Shown piece after piece: positions 1-4,549 of a stretch of 5,029 bases of DNA (positions are counted from its first letter, which is position 1; the number at the start of each line of letters is the position of its first letter). The stretch is from Methanobacteriota archaeon. Its GTDB lineage: Archaea > Halobacteriota > Methanosarcinia > Methanosarcinales > Methanosarcinaceae. The notes under the pieces are model-generated. The model was not told the origin of the DNA. It made no database searches and worked only from the letters and a program-made list of their open reading frames with translations. The position numbers were made by a program, and so were the translations under genes. Location: NCBI GenBank assembly GCA_030837265.1, contig JAUPKV010000161.1, positions 1 through 5,029 on the forward strand. The letters are read 5' to 3'.

Positions 1-76
1 GATACAAATACATATCATTTCCTTCCAAATGCGTGAGATCAGGTAATCAAGAGAGTGAATGTGAGAGTTTAAGTAG

Positions 77-107
77 TAAATATAAAAGCTATAAATATAA
101 AAGCTAT
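77..107. repeat. 15-bp tandem repeat, two copies
   Basis: The unit TAAATATAAAAGCTA occurs at 77-91 and again at 92-106, with the next base (T) also matching. The period is a multiple of three, so in the frame open from base 3 it would encode a repeated Lys-Tyr-Lys-Ser-Tyr. The end of the second copy forms the left arm of a small hairpin (102-108 with 117-123). The match is exact; the function is unknown. Confidence 0.8.
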
Positions 108-239
108 GTCTAGCGTCATAGCTAATTGATGCTCGAAAGGTATGGATTTTTAACGATCTATTGTTCACAAGTAACAAAATTAAGTTACATTATTTTAAGA
201 TATTTTAAAACGGTTCTTTGCAGTCATTAGAAGGGGAAC

Positions 240-248
240 AATATATAA
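240..248 (+). promoter_or_regulatory. TATA box of the VOC gene
   Basis: AATATATAA is preceded by the purine-rich stretch GAAGGGGAAC, which fits an archaeal BRE plus TATA box. A start of transcription about 25 bp downstream, near 270, would give a leader of roughly 40 nt before the ATG at 310. Confidence 0.5.
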
Positions 249-299
249 GTTTAAAACTAACAGAAAATACTTCGGGGTCTTATATCAACAGAACTATCC

Positions 300-304
300 A
301 GGTG
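300..304 (+). promoter_or_regulatory. Ribosome-binding site deciding the VOC start
   Basis: AGGTG matches the archaeal Shine-Dalgarno core (AGGAGGTGA) and lies 5 nt before the ATG at 310. The alternative in-frame ATG at 322 has no such site, so 310 is preferred. Confidence 0.5.
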
Positions 305-309
305 TATAT

Positions 310-711
310 ATGATAGAAAACATGACGCATGTAATGATATTCGTTAAAGACTATGATGAAGCACTTAACTTTTACACGAATAAACTCGGCTTTGTAAAAG
401 TCACCGATATTAGTCTTTTTCCGGGATGGCGCTTTTTATCCGTAGCTCCAAAAGGGCAGGGTACGGAAATAATTCTCCATAAACCTATTGCTTCAATGCA
501 GGGAGATGCAGAATCAAAGTGGGAAAACGAACTTATTGGTAAAACCCCCTCTCTGATGTTTAAAGTCGACGACTGCAAGAAGACTTGCGACGAATTAAGA
601 TTGAAGGGCGTAACGATCGTAAAGGAGCCCGGAGAAGCGCCTTATGGTATCCAGGCTCAGATCGTGGACCTGTATGGTAACCCATTGTGGCTAATAGAAC
701 CTCCAAGGTGA
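310..711 (+). CDS. VOC superfamily (glyoxalase/bleomycin resistance-like) protein
   Basis: The 133-residue product has the size and layout of a single VOC protein with two beta-alpha-beta-beta-beta modules. Module 1 begins with THVMIFVKD, followed by a helix (DEALNFYTNKLGF) and strands through TEIILH (52-57). Module 2 begins near PSLMFKVDD (80-88) and ends with the typical DLYGNPLWLIEP (120-131). Members bind a divalent metal and catalyse isomerisation, epimerisation, ring cleavage or sequestration; the substrate cannot be read from the sequence. Likely ligands are His7, Glu53 and Glu130, while the usual fourth ligand at the start of module 2 appears to be Ser81 rather than His or Gln. No signal peptide is seen, so it is probably cytoplasmic. 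It appears monocistronic, with its own TATA box and a convergent neighbour downstream. The family call is firm; the function is open. Confidence 0.9.
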   Translation: MIENMTHVMIFVKDYDEALNFYTNKLGFVKVTDISLFPGWRFLSVAPKGQGTEIILHKPIASMQGDAESKWENELIGKTPSLMFKVDDCKKTCDELRLKGVTIVKEPGEAPYGIQAQIVDLYGNPLWLIEPPR

Positions 712-766
712 AAAAAATCATTATCTAAGGTCTTCACATTCCAGAGAACATGAAAGATTTACTTAG

Positions 767-790
767 AAAAAAATTGGAATTTTTCCAATT
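767..790 (-). terminator. Hairpin terminator after the PKD gene
   Basis: AATTGGAA (772-779) and TTCCAATT (783-790) form a perfect 8-bp stem with a 3-nt loop, starting directly after the TAG stop of the PKD gene. On the - strand it runs into seven consecutive T (complement of 767-773, two of them in the stem). This oligo-T end fits termination on the - strand; on the + strand there is no T-run, so it is a poorer terminator for the VOC gene. Confidence 0.7.
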
Positions 791-1225
791 CTATTTGATA
801 ATTATAGTCTTATGAACCCACATGTTTTTGCCACAGCCAGCACACTTAATGGACAAGCAGCTTATGTAATAACCAGTCTTTGCAAACTTGTGTACCGGAT
901 ATTTTAGTGATGTAGTAATTTTTGTTCCCTGGAGAGAGGTTCCATCTCCAAAGTCCCATCTGATAAAGGACTCTTTACTTTTTGATTGATCCACAAATTT
1001 TACTACTCGCGGATCAGTTGAAGAAGCGGCTACTGCCGTGTAATCAATACGATTTTGCCCGCAGGGGCAGGATAGACGTTGTGTCCCGGGAGGATTTGTT
1101 GCGTCAAGAGGAGTCTTATATACTTTAATTGATGCAGAGGCTCCTGCAGACAATAAAGTCAATATCATTAATGTGGTGAAAATAGATAATGTTATTTTCC
1201 TTATAGACTTTCCATCATTTTTCAT
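791..1225 (-). CDS. Small secreted protein with one PKD domain
   Basis: The chosen start (ATG at 1225) gives 144 residues and has GGAGG exactly 7 nt upstream; an in-frame ATG at 1273 would add 16 residues but has no such site. Residues 1-10 are basic, 11-26 are hydrophobic, and SAGASA-SIKV near 26-32 looks like a signal-peptidase I site, so the protein is probably exported. The mature part is a single PKD-type immunoglobulin-like fold: the hallmark WDFGDG is at 90-95, and the late YPVHKFAKTGYY (109-120) matches the usual Y-x-H-x-Y-x-x-x-G-x-Y pattern. PKD domains in Methanosarcina surface proteins usually occur as repeats in long proteins, so a lone domain is unusual. Five cysteines (CPC at 53-55, Cys123, CAGC at 128-131) may form disulfides or bind metal. 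The stop is TAG. Domain and export are well supported; the role is unknown. Confidence 0.85.
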   Translation of the reverse strand: MKNDGKSIRKITLSIFTTLMILTLLSAGASASIKVYKTPLDATNPPGTQRLSCPCGQNRIDYTAVAASSTDPRVVKFVDQSKSKESFIRWDFGDGTSLQGTKITTSLKYPVHKFAKTGYYISCLSIKCAGCGKNMWVHKTIIIK

Positions 1226-1232
1226 AAATTTC

Positions 1233-1237
1233 CCTCC
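1233..1237 (-). promoter_or_regulatory. Ribosome-binding site deciding the PKD gene start
   Basis: The - strand reads GCAGGAGGGAAATTTATG. GGAGG is 7 nt from the ATG at 1225. This favours the 144-residue form over the longer open frame beginning at 1273. Confidence 0.8.
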
Positions 1238-1296
1238 TGCTTTTTTCTTTCTTTGGTCTGGGAACACCCACAACCAAAAATCACAGGGGAAATTAT

Positions 1297-1304
1297 CATA
1301 TAAA
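1297..1304 (-). promoter_or_regulatory. TATA box of the PKD gene
   Basis: On the - strand TTTATATG is one base from the methanogen consensus TTTATATA. A transcript start about 25 bp downstream (near 1276) gives a leader of about 50 nt before the ATG at 1225. An inverted copy of the 8-bp half-site found ahead of the acetolactate synthase-like gene lies next to it, at 1307-1314. Confidence 0.5.
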
Positions 1305-1314
1305 CATACTTATT

Positions 1315-1490
1315 TTTATTATATTTTATAAAAATAAAAAGAAGATTTAAAGCTTCTTAATTCTTTATTTTTAGGCTTAAAACATTATAAAATATTAAAT
1401 AAACATAATATTTATTTGATTAAATTTTAAAAATGATTCCCAAAATTGATTTTAATTACAAACTGTTGAATATACTTTATTATTTGAAAA
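1315..1490. other. Very AT-rich spacer, no gene seen
   Basis: This part of the divergent spacer is almost entirely A and T, with short A- and T-tracts and no open frame, ribosome-binding site or strong hairpin. It separates the PKD promoter from the candidate RNA promoter. Confidence 0.5.
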
Positions 1491-1492
1491 AG

Positions 1493-1500
1493 TATAAATA
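1493..1500 (+). promoter_or_regulatory. TATA box for the candidate RNA or long leader
   Basis: TATAAATA is preceded by the purine-rich GAAAAAG. A start about 25 bp downstream falls near 1521, at the foot of the hairpin beginning at 1523. That coincidence is the main reason to assign the hairpin to a + strand transcript. Confidence 0.5.
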
Positions 1501-1518
1501 AACCTGGATACTTATAGG

Positions 1519-1590
1519 AATTGGGCGAGCGAGAAATAGATACTTTTTTTATCTATACCCCCCACTCCCAAACTCGCTCGTCCATGTTTC
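1519..1590 (+). ncRNA. Candidate structured small RNA (or leader element)
   Basis: An 11-bp outer stem pairs 1523-1533 (GGGCGAGCGAG) with 1573-1583 (CTCGCTCGTCC), with a single G-U pair. Inside, a 7-bp stem pairs 1536-1542 with 1550-1556 around a T-rich loop. The 3' side between the stems carries an unpaired C-rich strip, CCCCCCACTCCC (1558-1569). The outer stem is strikingly GC-rich in an AT-rich spacer. A TATA box at 1493-1500 would start transcription at the base of the stem. No open frame explains it, and no clear oligo-T terminator follows, so it may be either a free small RNA or the start of a 165-nt leader of the acetolactate synthase-like gene. Exact ends are estimates and no known RNA family was recognised. 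Confidence 0.45.
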
Positions 1591-1609
1591 ATATTAATCC
1601 TAAACCTGG

Positions 1610-1636
1610 CACAGTATGAAAATGCTGTGGTTCATA
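1610..1636. repeat. Two interlocked inverted repeats
   Basis: CACAG (1610-1614) pairs with CTGTG (1625-1629), and TATGAA (1615-1620) pairs with TTCATA (1631-1636). Each arm of one repeat lies next to an arm of the other, so both hairpins cannot form in the simple way at once. They could be alternative RNA structures in a leader or two overlapping protein-binding sites ahead of the acetolactate synthase-like gene. The arms are short, so chance is possible. Confidence 0.4.
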
Positions 1637-1648
1637 ATGATTTAATTA

Positions 1649-1680
1649 AATAAGTATTAATAAGTATAAAATTACTTATT
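1649..1680 (+). promoter_or_regulatory. Promoter with palindrome around a TATA box
   Basis: The half-site AATAAGTA occurs at 1649-1656 and 1659-1666, and its exact reverse complement TACTTATT at 1673-1680. The last two form a perfect 8-6-8 inverted repeat whose centre is the TATA-like TATAAAAT (1665-1672). The ATG of the acetolactate synthase-like gene follows 6 nt later without a Shine-Dalgarno sequence, so its mRNA may be leaderless or have a very short leader. A protein bound to this palindrome would be expected to block TBP (inference). Confidence 0.45.
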
Positions 1681-1686
1681 CGTTTT

Positions 1687-3351
1687 ATGAAAGCTTCCGA
1701 TCTTTTTGTTGCCCAGCTTGAAGAAGAAGGAATCGAATATATTTTCGGCCTTCCGGGCGAAGAAAACCTGGATTTTCTTGAATCGTTACGGACTTCCAGA
1801 ATCAAATTAATAGTAACAAGGCATGAGCAGGCTGCAGCGTTTATGGCTGCAACCTACGGAAGGTTGATAGGAAAAGCTGGAGTCTGTTTTTCAACACTCG
1901 GACCCGGAGCAACTAACCTGGTCACCGGCGTTGCCCAGGCTCAACTAATTGGTGCTCCCCTTATCTCCATATCCGGGCAAAAGGCTCTGATTGACAACTG
2001 GCAGGGACGCTTCCAGCTTGTAGATGTAGTTAGAATGATGGAACCACTCTGCAAAAAAGCGGTATCAATTACTGATCCGGGAATGATTCCTACAGTAATT
2101 CGAAATGCTTTCAAACATGCTGAAGCTGAAAGGCCAGGAGCTGTACATATAGAACTTCCTGAAGATGTGGCTGAGGACGAAACCGATGCAGTTGTACAAA
2201 AGAGAAGCGAGATCAGGAATCCTTCCCCTGATCCTGAGGCTGTGAACGAAGCTGCGACTATGATCCGTGAGGCTAAAAACCCTCTGATTATCGTTTCTTC
2301 AGGAGCTAACCGGAAAGAGATTACTGAAGAGCTGGAATATTTTACCGGAAAAACAGGAATCTACCTGGTACATACCCAGATGGGGAAAGGTGTAGTTCCT
2401 GATGATTGTATTTACAGCCTTTTTGCTACGGGGATTCATGCAAGAGACTATGTAAACTGTGGAATAGATGGGGCGGACCTTATTATAACGGTTGGTTACA
2501 ACATAGTCGAATATCCTCCTTATCTTTGGAATAAACGACTGGATAAAAAAATTATAAATATTGATTTTGTAGAATCGGAACCTGACAGATACTTTAACCC
2601 CACAATTGAGGTAATAGGTGATATTGCCTCTTCAATAAGAGCACTTGCTGCAGGTATCAAGGACAAAAGGGAATTTCCCTTCTTTGAGAATATCAGACTA
2701 TTCATCGAGGAAAAAATAAATGCTGCTCCCAAGGAAAAATACCCTCCGCTCCCGCAGTCAGTAGTGCATAGTGTCCGAAAAGCACTTGGGAGAGATGATA
2801 TAATTACGCTGGATAATGGGATTTATAAACTGTGGTTCTCACGACTTTACAAAACATATGCCCCAAACACCATACTCTTAGACAACGCCCTTGCAAGCAT
2901 GGGAGGAGGGCTACCTGCAGGAATCGCTGCAAAACTTCTTTATCCGGAACGCCACGTGCTTGCTATTTGCGGAGATGGGGGCTTTATGATGAACTGCCAG
3001 GAGCTTGAAACTGCGATACGCTATGGAATTCCTATAGTCGTTCTTATTCTAAATGATAATGCCTTTGGTTTTATTAAGTGGGAGCAGAAGGCTCTGCATT
3101 TCAAGGACTTCGGGCTGGACTTTGGCAATCCTGATTTTTCTCTCTTTGCAGAGAGTTTCGGGGCTGTTGGCATAAAAGTCAAAGAGGGGGACAATCTTGC
3201 AGAAATTGTAGAGAGTGCATTTGCCCTGAATGCAGTTGTAGTTATTGAATGCCCTATAGATTATTCAGTAAATTATGAAACGTTTTCGATAGAACTGAAG
3301 GAAATATCTTGTAATATTATGGAGAAGAATTTGGAAAAGATAGAAAATTAA
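1687..3351 (+). CDS. Acetolactate synthase-like ThDP enzyme, catabolic (FAD-independent) type
   Basis: The 554-residue product has the three-domain layout of ThDP-dependent decarboxylase-like enzymes. The N-terminal pyrimidine-binding domain (about 1-165) carries the catalytic glutamate in RHEQAA (Glu47), LGPGATN (71-77) and the Phe109-Gln110 pair. The central domain (about 185-325) has GYNIVEYPPYLWN (270-282) where FAD-dependent biosynthetic enzymes have an RFDDR-type FAD site; this resembles AlsS/BudB. The C-terminal domain has the ThDP/Mg motif GDGG (429-432) to NDN (456-458). The expected reaction joins two pyruvates into 2-acetolactate with loss of CO2, in the cytoplasm. No regulatory subunit (ilvN) or acetolactate decarboxylase (alsD) gene is adjacent, and the gene stands alone between opposite-strand genes. 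The start lacks a ribosome-binding site, but MKASDLFVAQLEEEG is the normal family N-terminus. The substrate is inferred; another 2-oxoacid is possible. Confidence 0.85.
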   Translation: MKASDLFVAQLEEEGIEYIFGLPGEENLDFLESLRTSRIKLIVTRHEQAAAFMAATYGRLIGKAGVCFSTLGPGATNLVTGVAQAQLIGAPLISISGQKALIDNWQGRFQLVDVVRMMEPLCKKAVSITDPGMIPTVIRNAFKHAEAERPGAVHIELPEDVAEDETDAVVQKRSEIRNPSPDPEAVNEAATMIREAKNPLIIVSSGANRKEITEELEYFTGKTGIYLVHTQMGKGVVPDDCIYSLFATGIHARDYVNCGIDGADLIITVGYNIVEYPPYLWNKRLDKKIINIDFVESEPDRYFNPTIEVIGDIASSIRALAAGIKDKREFPFFENIRLFIEEKINAAPKEKYPPLPQSVVHSVRKALGRDDIITLDNGIYKLWFSRLYKTYAPNTILLDNALASMGGGLPAGIAAKLLYPERHVLAICGDGGFMMNCQELETAIRYGIPIVVLILNDNAFGFIKWEQKALHFKDFGLDFGNPDFSLFAESFGAVGIKVKEGDNLAEIVESAFALNAVVVIECPIDYSVNYETFSIELKEISCNIMEKNLEKIEN

Positions 3352-3394
3352 AATTCCTGGTAAAATGAGTATATTTCTCAAATAAGAGAACATT

Positions 3395-3420
3395 ATAGTT
3401 TAAAATAATTTTTAAACTAT
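3395..3420. terminator. Hairpin between convergent genes
   Basis: ATAGTTTAAAA (3395-3405) and TTTTAAACTAT (3410-3420) form a perfect 11-bp stem with a 4-nt loop, midway between the stops of the acetolactate synthase-like gene and aIF1A. A smaller 5-bp hairpin (3375-3379 with 3386-3390) precedes it. The stem is AT-rich and no long T-run follows on either side, so efficient termination is an inference from position and symmetry. Confidence 0.5.
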
Positions 3421-3455
3421 CAAATTATATTAAAAGCTTAAGTTTATTTATATTC

Positions 3456-3863
3456 TTAACGAAGGTATCCTTTTCTTTCAAGCCATTCAACCTGAGGTCT
3501 TGTGTATTTCCAGGTTACATCGGCTTTTGAGTCCTGAATTTCCCAGGGATTGGCTATGACAACATCACCTTCGTGAATCCACATTTTCTTACTTTTAGAA
3601 CCGGGAATACGACCCATTCGGACTACACCGTCCAGGCATTGTAGAGTGACTCTTTTAGAGCCGTGCAAACTTGATACGGTTGCAAGAACTTCATTTTTGT
3701 CTTTCCGGGGAGTTCGTACCCTCGTTACCTCCTCGGAAAGGGTTCCTGAGCCTACTGACCTGGAAGATCCGGCAGCTTGTTTCTTTCTAACAGTGCTTCT
3801 ATAATTAGCTAAATTAATTCCTCCTATACTGTCAGATGCTGATTTGAATATTATATTTTTCAC
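3456..3863 (-). CDS. Archaeal translation initiation factor 1A (aIF1A)
   Basis: aIF1A is the archaeal counterpart of eIF1A and bacterial IF1; it binds the A-site region of the small ribosomal subunit and helps seat initiator tRNA. The coordinates use the only standard start, a GTG at 3863, giving 135 residues. An OB fold spans about 45-125, with [12 protein letters not shown] (50-61), the family hallmark [17 protein letters not shown] (84-100) and [17 protein letters not shown] at the end. A basic, flexible tail ([10 protein letters not shown]) precedes the fold, as is typical. The first 17 residues are not expected in the family. The GTG has no ribosome-binding site, whereas GGAGG (3824-3820) sits 7 nt before a TTA codon (3812) immediately preceding ANYRST, where a start Met is expected. 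The true product may therefore be about 118 residues from a non-standard or mutated start. Methanosarcina often carry two aIF1A genes, so this could be the divergent copy. Confidence 0.9.
   Translation of the reverse strand: MKNIIFKSASDSIGGINLANYRSTVRKKQAAGSSRSVGSGTLSEEVTRVRTPRKDKNEVLATVSSLHGSKRVTLQCLDGVVRMGRIPGSKSKKMWIHEGDVVIANPWEIQDSKADVTWKYTRPQVEWLERKGYLR
3820..3824 (-). promoter_or_regulatory. Ribosome-binding site inside the annotated aIF1A frame
   Basis: The - strand reads TAGGAGGAATTAATTTAGCT, with GGAGG followed by a 7-nt spacer and the codon TTA at 3812-3810. The spacing equals that of the other genes here (6-7 nt). The codon is not ATG, GTG or TTG. This site argues that translation starts, or recently started, at the TTA position. 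Confidence 0.7.
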
Positions 3864-3869
3864 GATTGG

Positions 3870-3899
3870 TTTTTATAGTATTAATTTAATTTTATATTT
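3870..3899 (-). promoter_or_regulatory. aIF1A promoter region with two TATA-like boxes
   Basis: On the - strand GGAAATATAAA (box at 3891-3899) has a purine-rich BRE-like lead-in and predicts a start near 3870, just ahead of the GTG at 3863. TATAAAAA (3870-3877) predicts a start near 3848, inside the frame, which would exclude the GTG. Which box is used bears directly on the start-codon question. Confidence 0.5.
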
Positions 3900-3901
3900 C
3901 C

Positions 3902-3915
3902 TTTGTGGCCACAAA
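3902..3915. promoter_or_regulatory. 14-bp perfect palindrome upstream of aIF1A
   Basis: TTTGTGGCCACAAA is its own reverse complement with no spacer. Its GC core stands out in AT-rich surroundings, and it abuts the BRE/TATA region at 3891-3899. Position and symmetry suggest a binding site for a dimeric regulator; the regulator is unknown. Confidence 0.45.
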
Positions 3916-3952
3916 AAAGCGAAAAGCGAAGAGAACTAAAAATATGAAAGTG

Positions 3953-3992
3953 ATTGAGTGTTAATCCGAAATATACGATTATAACACTCAAT
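3953..3992 (-). terminator. Hairpin terminator after the first zinc-ribbon gene
   Basis: ATTGAGTGTTA (3953-3963) and TAACACTCAAT (3982-3992) form a perfect 11-bp stem with an 18-nt loop, 11 nt beyond the TAA stop at 4006-4004. Downstream on the - strand is a T-rich stretch. It separates the zinc-ribbon gene from aIF1A, so the two are probably not one operon. Confidence 0.6.
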
Positions 3993-4003
3993 TCAGATTA
4001 TTA

Positions 4004-4249
4004 TTAGAACCTCCTGTGGTTAGGAAGGCAATCTCTACAATAAACAGGTCGTCCTTCTGTAGGTTTGAACGGTACTTCAGTTTCAACACCACAGTCAGAA
4101 CAAGTTACTTTATGCATTTCCCTGGGGCCGCTGTTACCGCCTCTGAATCCTCCGCGGTTACTGTCCCTGCTGCCTCCACGGTTGTTGTCTCTGCTTCCGC
4201 GGTTGCTGTCTCTGCCTCTGGAAGAAGCTCCTCTGTCATTAAAACCCAT
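4004..4249 (-). CDS. RG-rich CxxC-x17-CxxC zinc-ribbon protein, longer copy
   Basis: The 81-residue product has two parts. Residues 1-43 are an Arg-Gly-Asn-Ser-rich, disordered-looking tail with repeats of the type SRD(S/N)NRGG. Residues 44-81 are a compact domain with CSDC, exactly 17 residues, then CRDC, which matches the CxxC-x17-CxxC family known from Methanosarcina; the four cysteines should bind zinc. Its function is not established. RG-rich tails joined to a zinc ribbon suggest RNA or ribosome binding (inference). The start is secure: GGAGGTGA lies 6 nt before the ATG, and the N-terminus MGFNDRG matches its paralogue at 4549-4752. It is a tandem paralogue, on the same strand, with its own promoter and terminator. 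The tail is longer than the paralogue's because of an internal 21-24-bp repeat. The mRNA leader has a hairpin touching the ribosome-binding site. Confidence 0.9.
   Translation of the reverse strand: MGFNDRGASSRGRDSNRGSRDNNRGGSRDSNRGGFRGGNSGPREMHKVTCSDCGVETEVPFKPTEGRPVYCRDCLPNHRRF
4152..4217 (-). repeat. In-frame 21-24-bp tandem repeat in the RG tail
   Basis: Three imperfect units lie at 4152-4175 (24 bp), 4176-4196 (21 bp) and 4197-4217 (21 bp). On the + strand each begins CCGCGG or CCACGG and continues with TT-x-x-TGT-x-x-CTG. They encode successive SRD-(S/N)-NRG(G) modules. All lengths are multiples of three, so gain or loss of units keeps the frame. The paralogue has only about one unit. 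Confidence 0.75.
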
Positions 4250-4255
4250 TTTGTT

Positions 4256-4272
4256 TCACCTCCGCTTAGCGG
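4256..4272 (-). promoter_or_regulatory. Strong ribosome-binding site overlapped by a hairpin
   Basis: On the - strand the leader reads CCGCTAAGCGGAGGTGA. CCGC and GCGG pair around TAA (a 5-bp arm match with one central base), and the last two G of the stem are the first two G of the Shine-Dalgarno sequence GGAGGTGA. The same arrangement occurs at 4760-4778 ahead of the paralogue. Pairing could limit ribosome access. Confidence 0.65.
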
Positions 4273-4296
4273 GTAATTATAGAGCAAAAACAAGAT

Positions 4297-4304
4297 TGTA
4301 TAAA
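4297..4304 (-). promoter_or_regulatory. TATA box of the longer zinc-ribbon gene
   Basis: TTTATACA on the - strand is centred about 52 bp before the ATG, predicting a start near 4275 and a 26-nt leader that begins just ahead of the hairpin. The paralogue has a TATA box at nearly the same distance (54 bp). Confidence 0.55.
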
Positions 4305-4328
4305 GTTTATTATTTAAAAACAAAAGTG

Positions 4329-4359
4329 AGTTTTTAATAACAGATTATACATCTCTTTA
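4329..4359 (-). promoter_or_regulatory. 31-bp upstream block shared with the paralogue, copy 1
   Basis: This block matches 4836-4866 at 28 of 31 positions, the first 21 without a mismatch; the three differences are adjacent transitions. It lies 80 bp upstream of the ATG and about 25 bp upstream of the TATA box. It is better conserved than the promoter sequence between it and the gene, which suggests a bound regulator or a second promoter (it contains TATAATC on the - strand). Confidence 0.6.
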
Positions 4360-4527
4360 TTTTCTAGTGATCTAAATAGGGCTTTAATAATATAAATTTT
4401 CCTGTGAAAACAATTAATCTGAGAAAACTTGAATGAATACTTGATTATGTGGCAGTAAAAAGAGTAGTCCATTTGACCGCTAATGCAGGCAAAAAGGACA
4501 AGTCCATGTAAGATTTTCCACGCGAAT
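4360..4527. other. Spacer between the zinc-ribbon genes, no gene seen
   Basis: I found no convincing coding frame: the longest ATG-led one is 18 codons (4483-4539, +) without a ribosome-binding site. A short direct repeat AGTCCAT (4466-4472 and 4501-4507) is the only notable structure. Confidence 0.5.
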
Positions 4528-4549
4528 ATAATTGAATAAAGTCAATTAT
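4528..4549 (-). terminator. Weak hairpin at the end of the shorter zinc-ribbon gene
   Basis: ATAATTGA (4528-4535) and TCAATTAT (4542-4549) form a perfect 8-bp stem with a 6-nt loop, overlapping the last base of the stop codon. The stem is AT-rich, so termination is plausible but weakly supported. Confidence 0.4.

Larger units (their letters stand above)
1..309. other. AT-rich spacer at left edge
   Basis: I see no gene with good support here. One frame (from base 3) stays open from the window edge to a TAG at 111-113, giving 36 codons without a recognisable motif; it could be the tail of a gene that starts outside the window, but chance is as likely. The stretch holds a 15-bp tandem repeat, a 7-bp stem hairpin (102-108 with 117-123, 8-nt loop) without a following T-run, and the promoter of the VOC gene near its right end. 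Confidence 0.5.

Noticed and set aside
1226..1273. Longer N-terminus for the PKD protein from ATG 1273
   Set aside because: GGAGG is placed 7 nt before the ATG at 1225, and the shorter form has a normal signal peptide, while the predicted transcript start is almost at 1273.
1523..1583. Small transposon-like element with 11-bp terminal inverted repeats
   Set aside because: No target-site duplication flanks it, and a TATA box at the right distance favours an RNA structure.
2520..2732. - strand frame inside the acetolactate synthase-like gene, and a similar one at 372-578 inside the VOC gene
   Set aside because: Both lie antisense to clearly coding sequence with family motifs and have no features of their own.
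4016..4337. Open frames on the + strand (4016-4276 and 4065-4337) and a shifted - strand frame (4105-4323)
   Set aside because: They are shadows of the repetitive, codon-biased zinc-ribbon gene, give low-complexity Ser/Ala/Val/Pro/Leu proteins, and run through its promoter without ribosome-binding sites.
4483..4539. 18-codon + strand frame between the zinc-ribbon genes
   Set aside because: No ribosome-binding site or recognisable motif; length is within chance.
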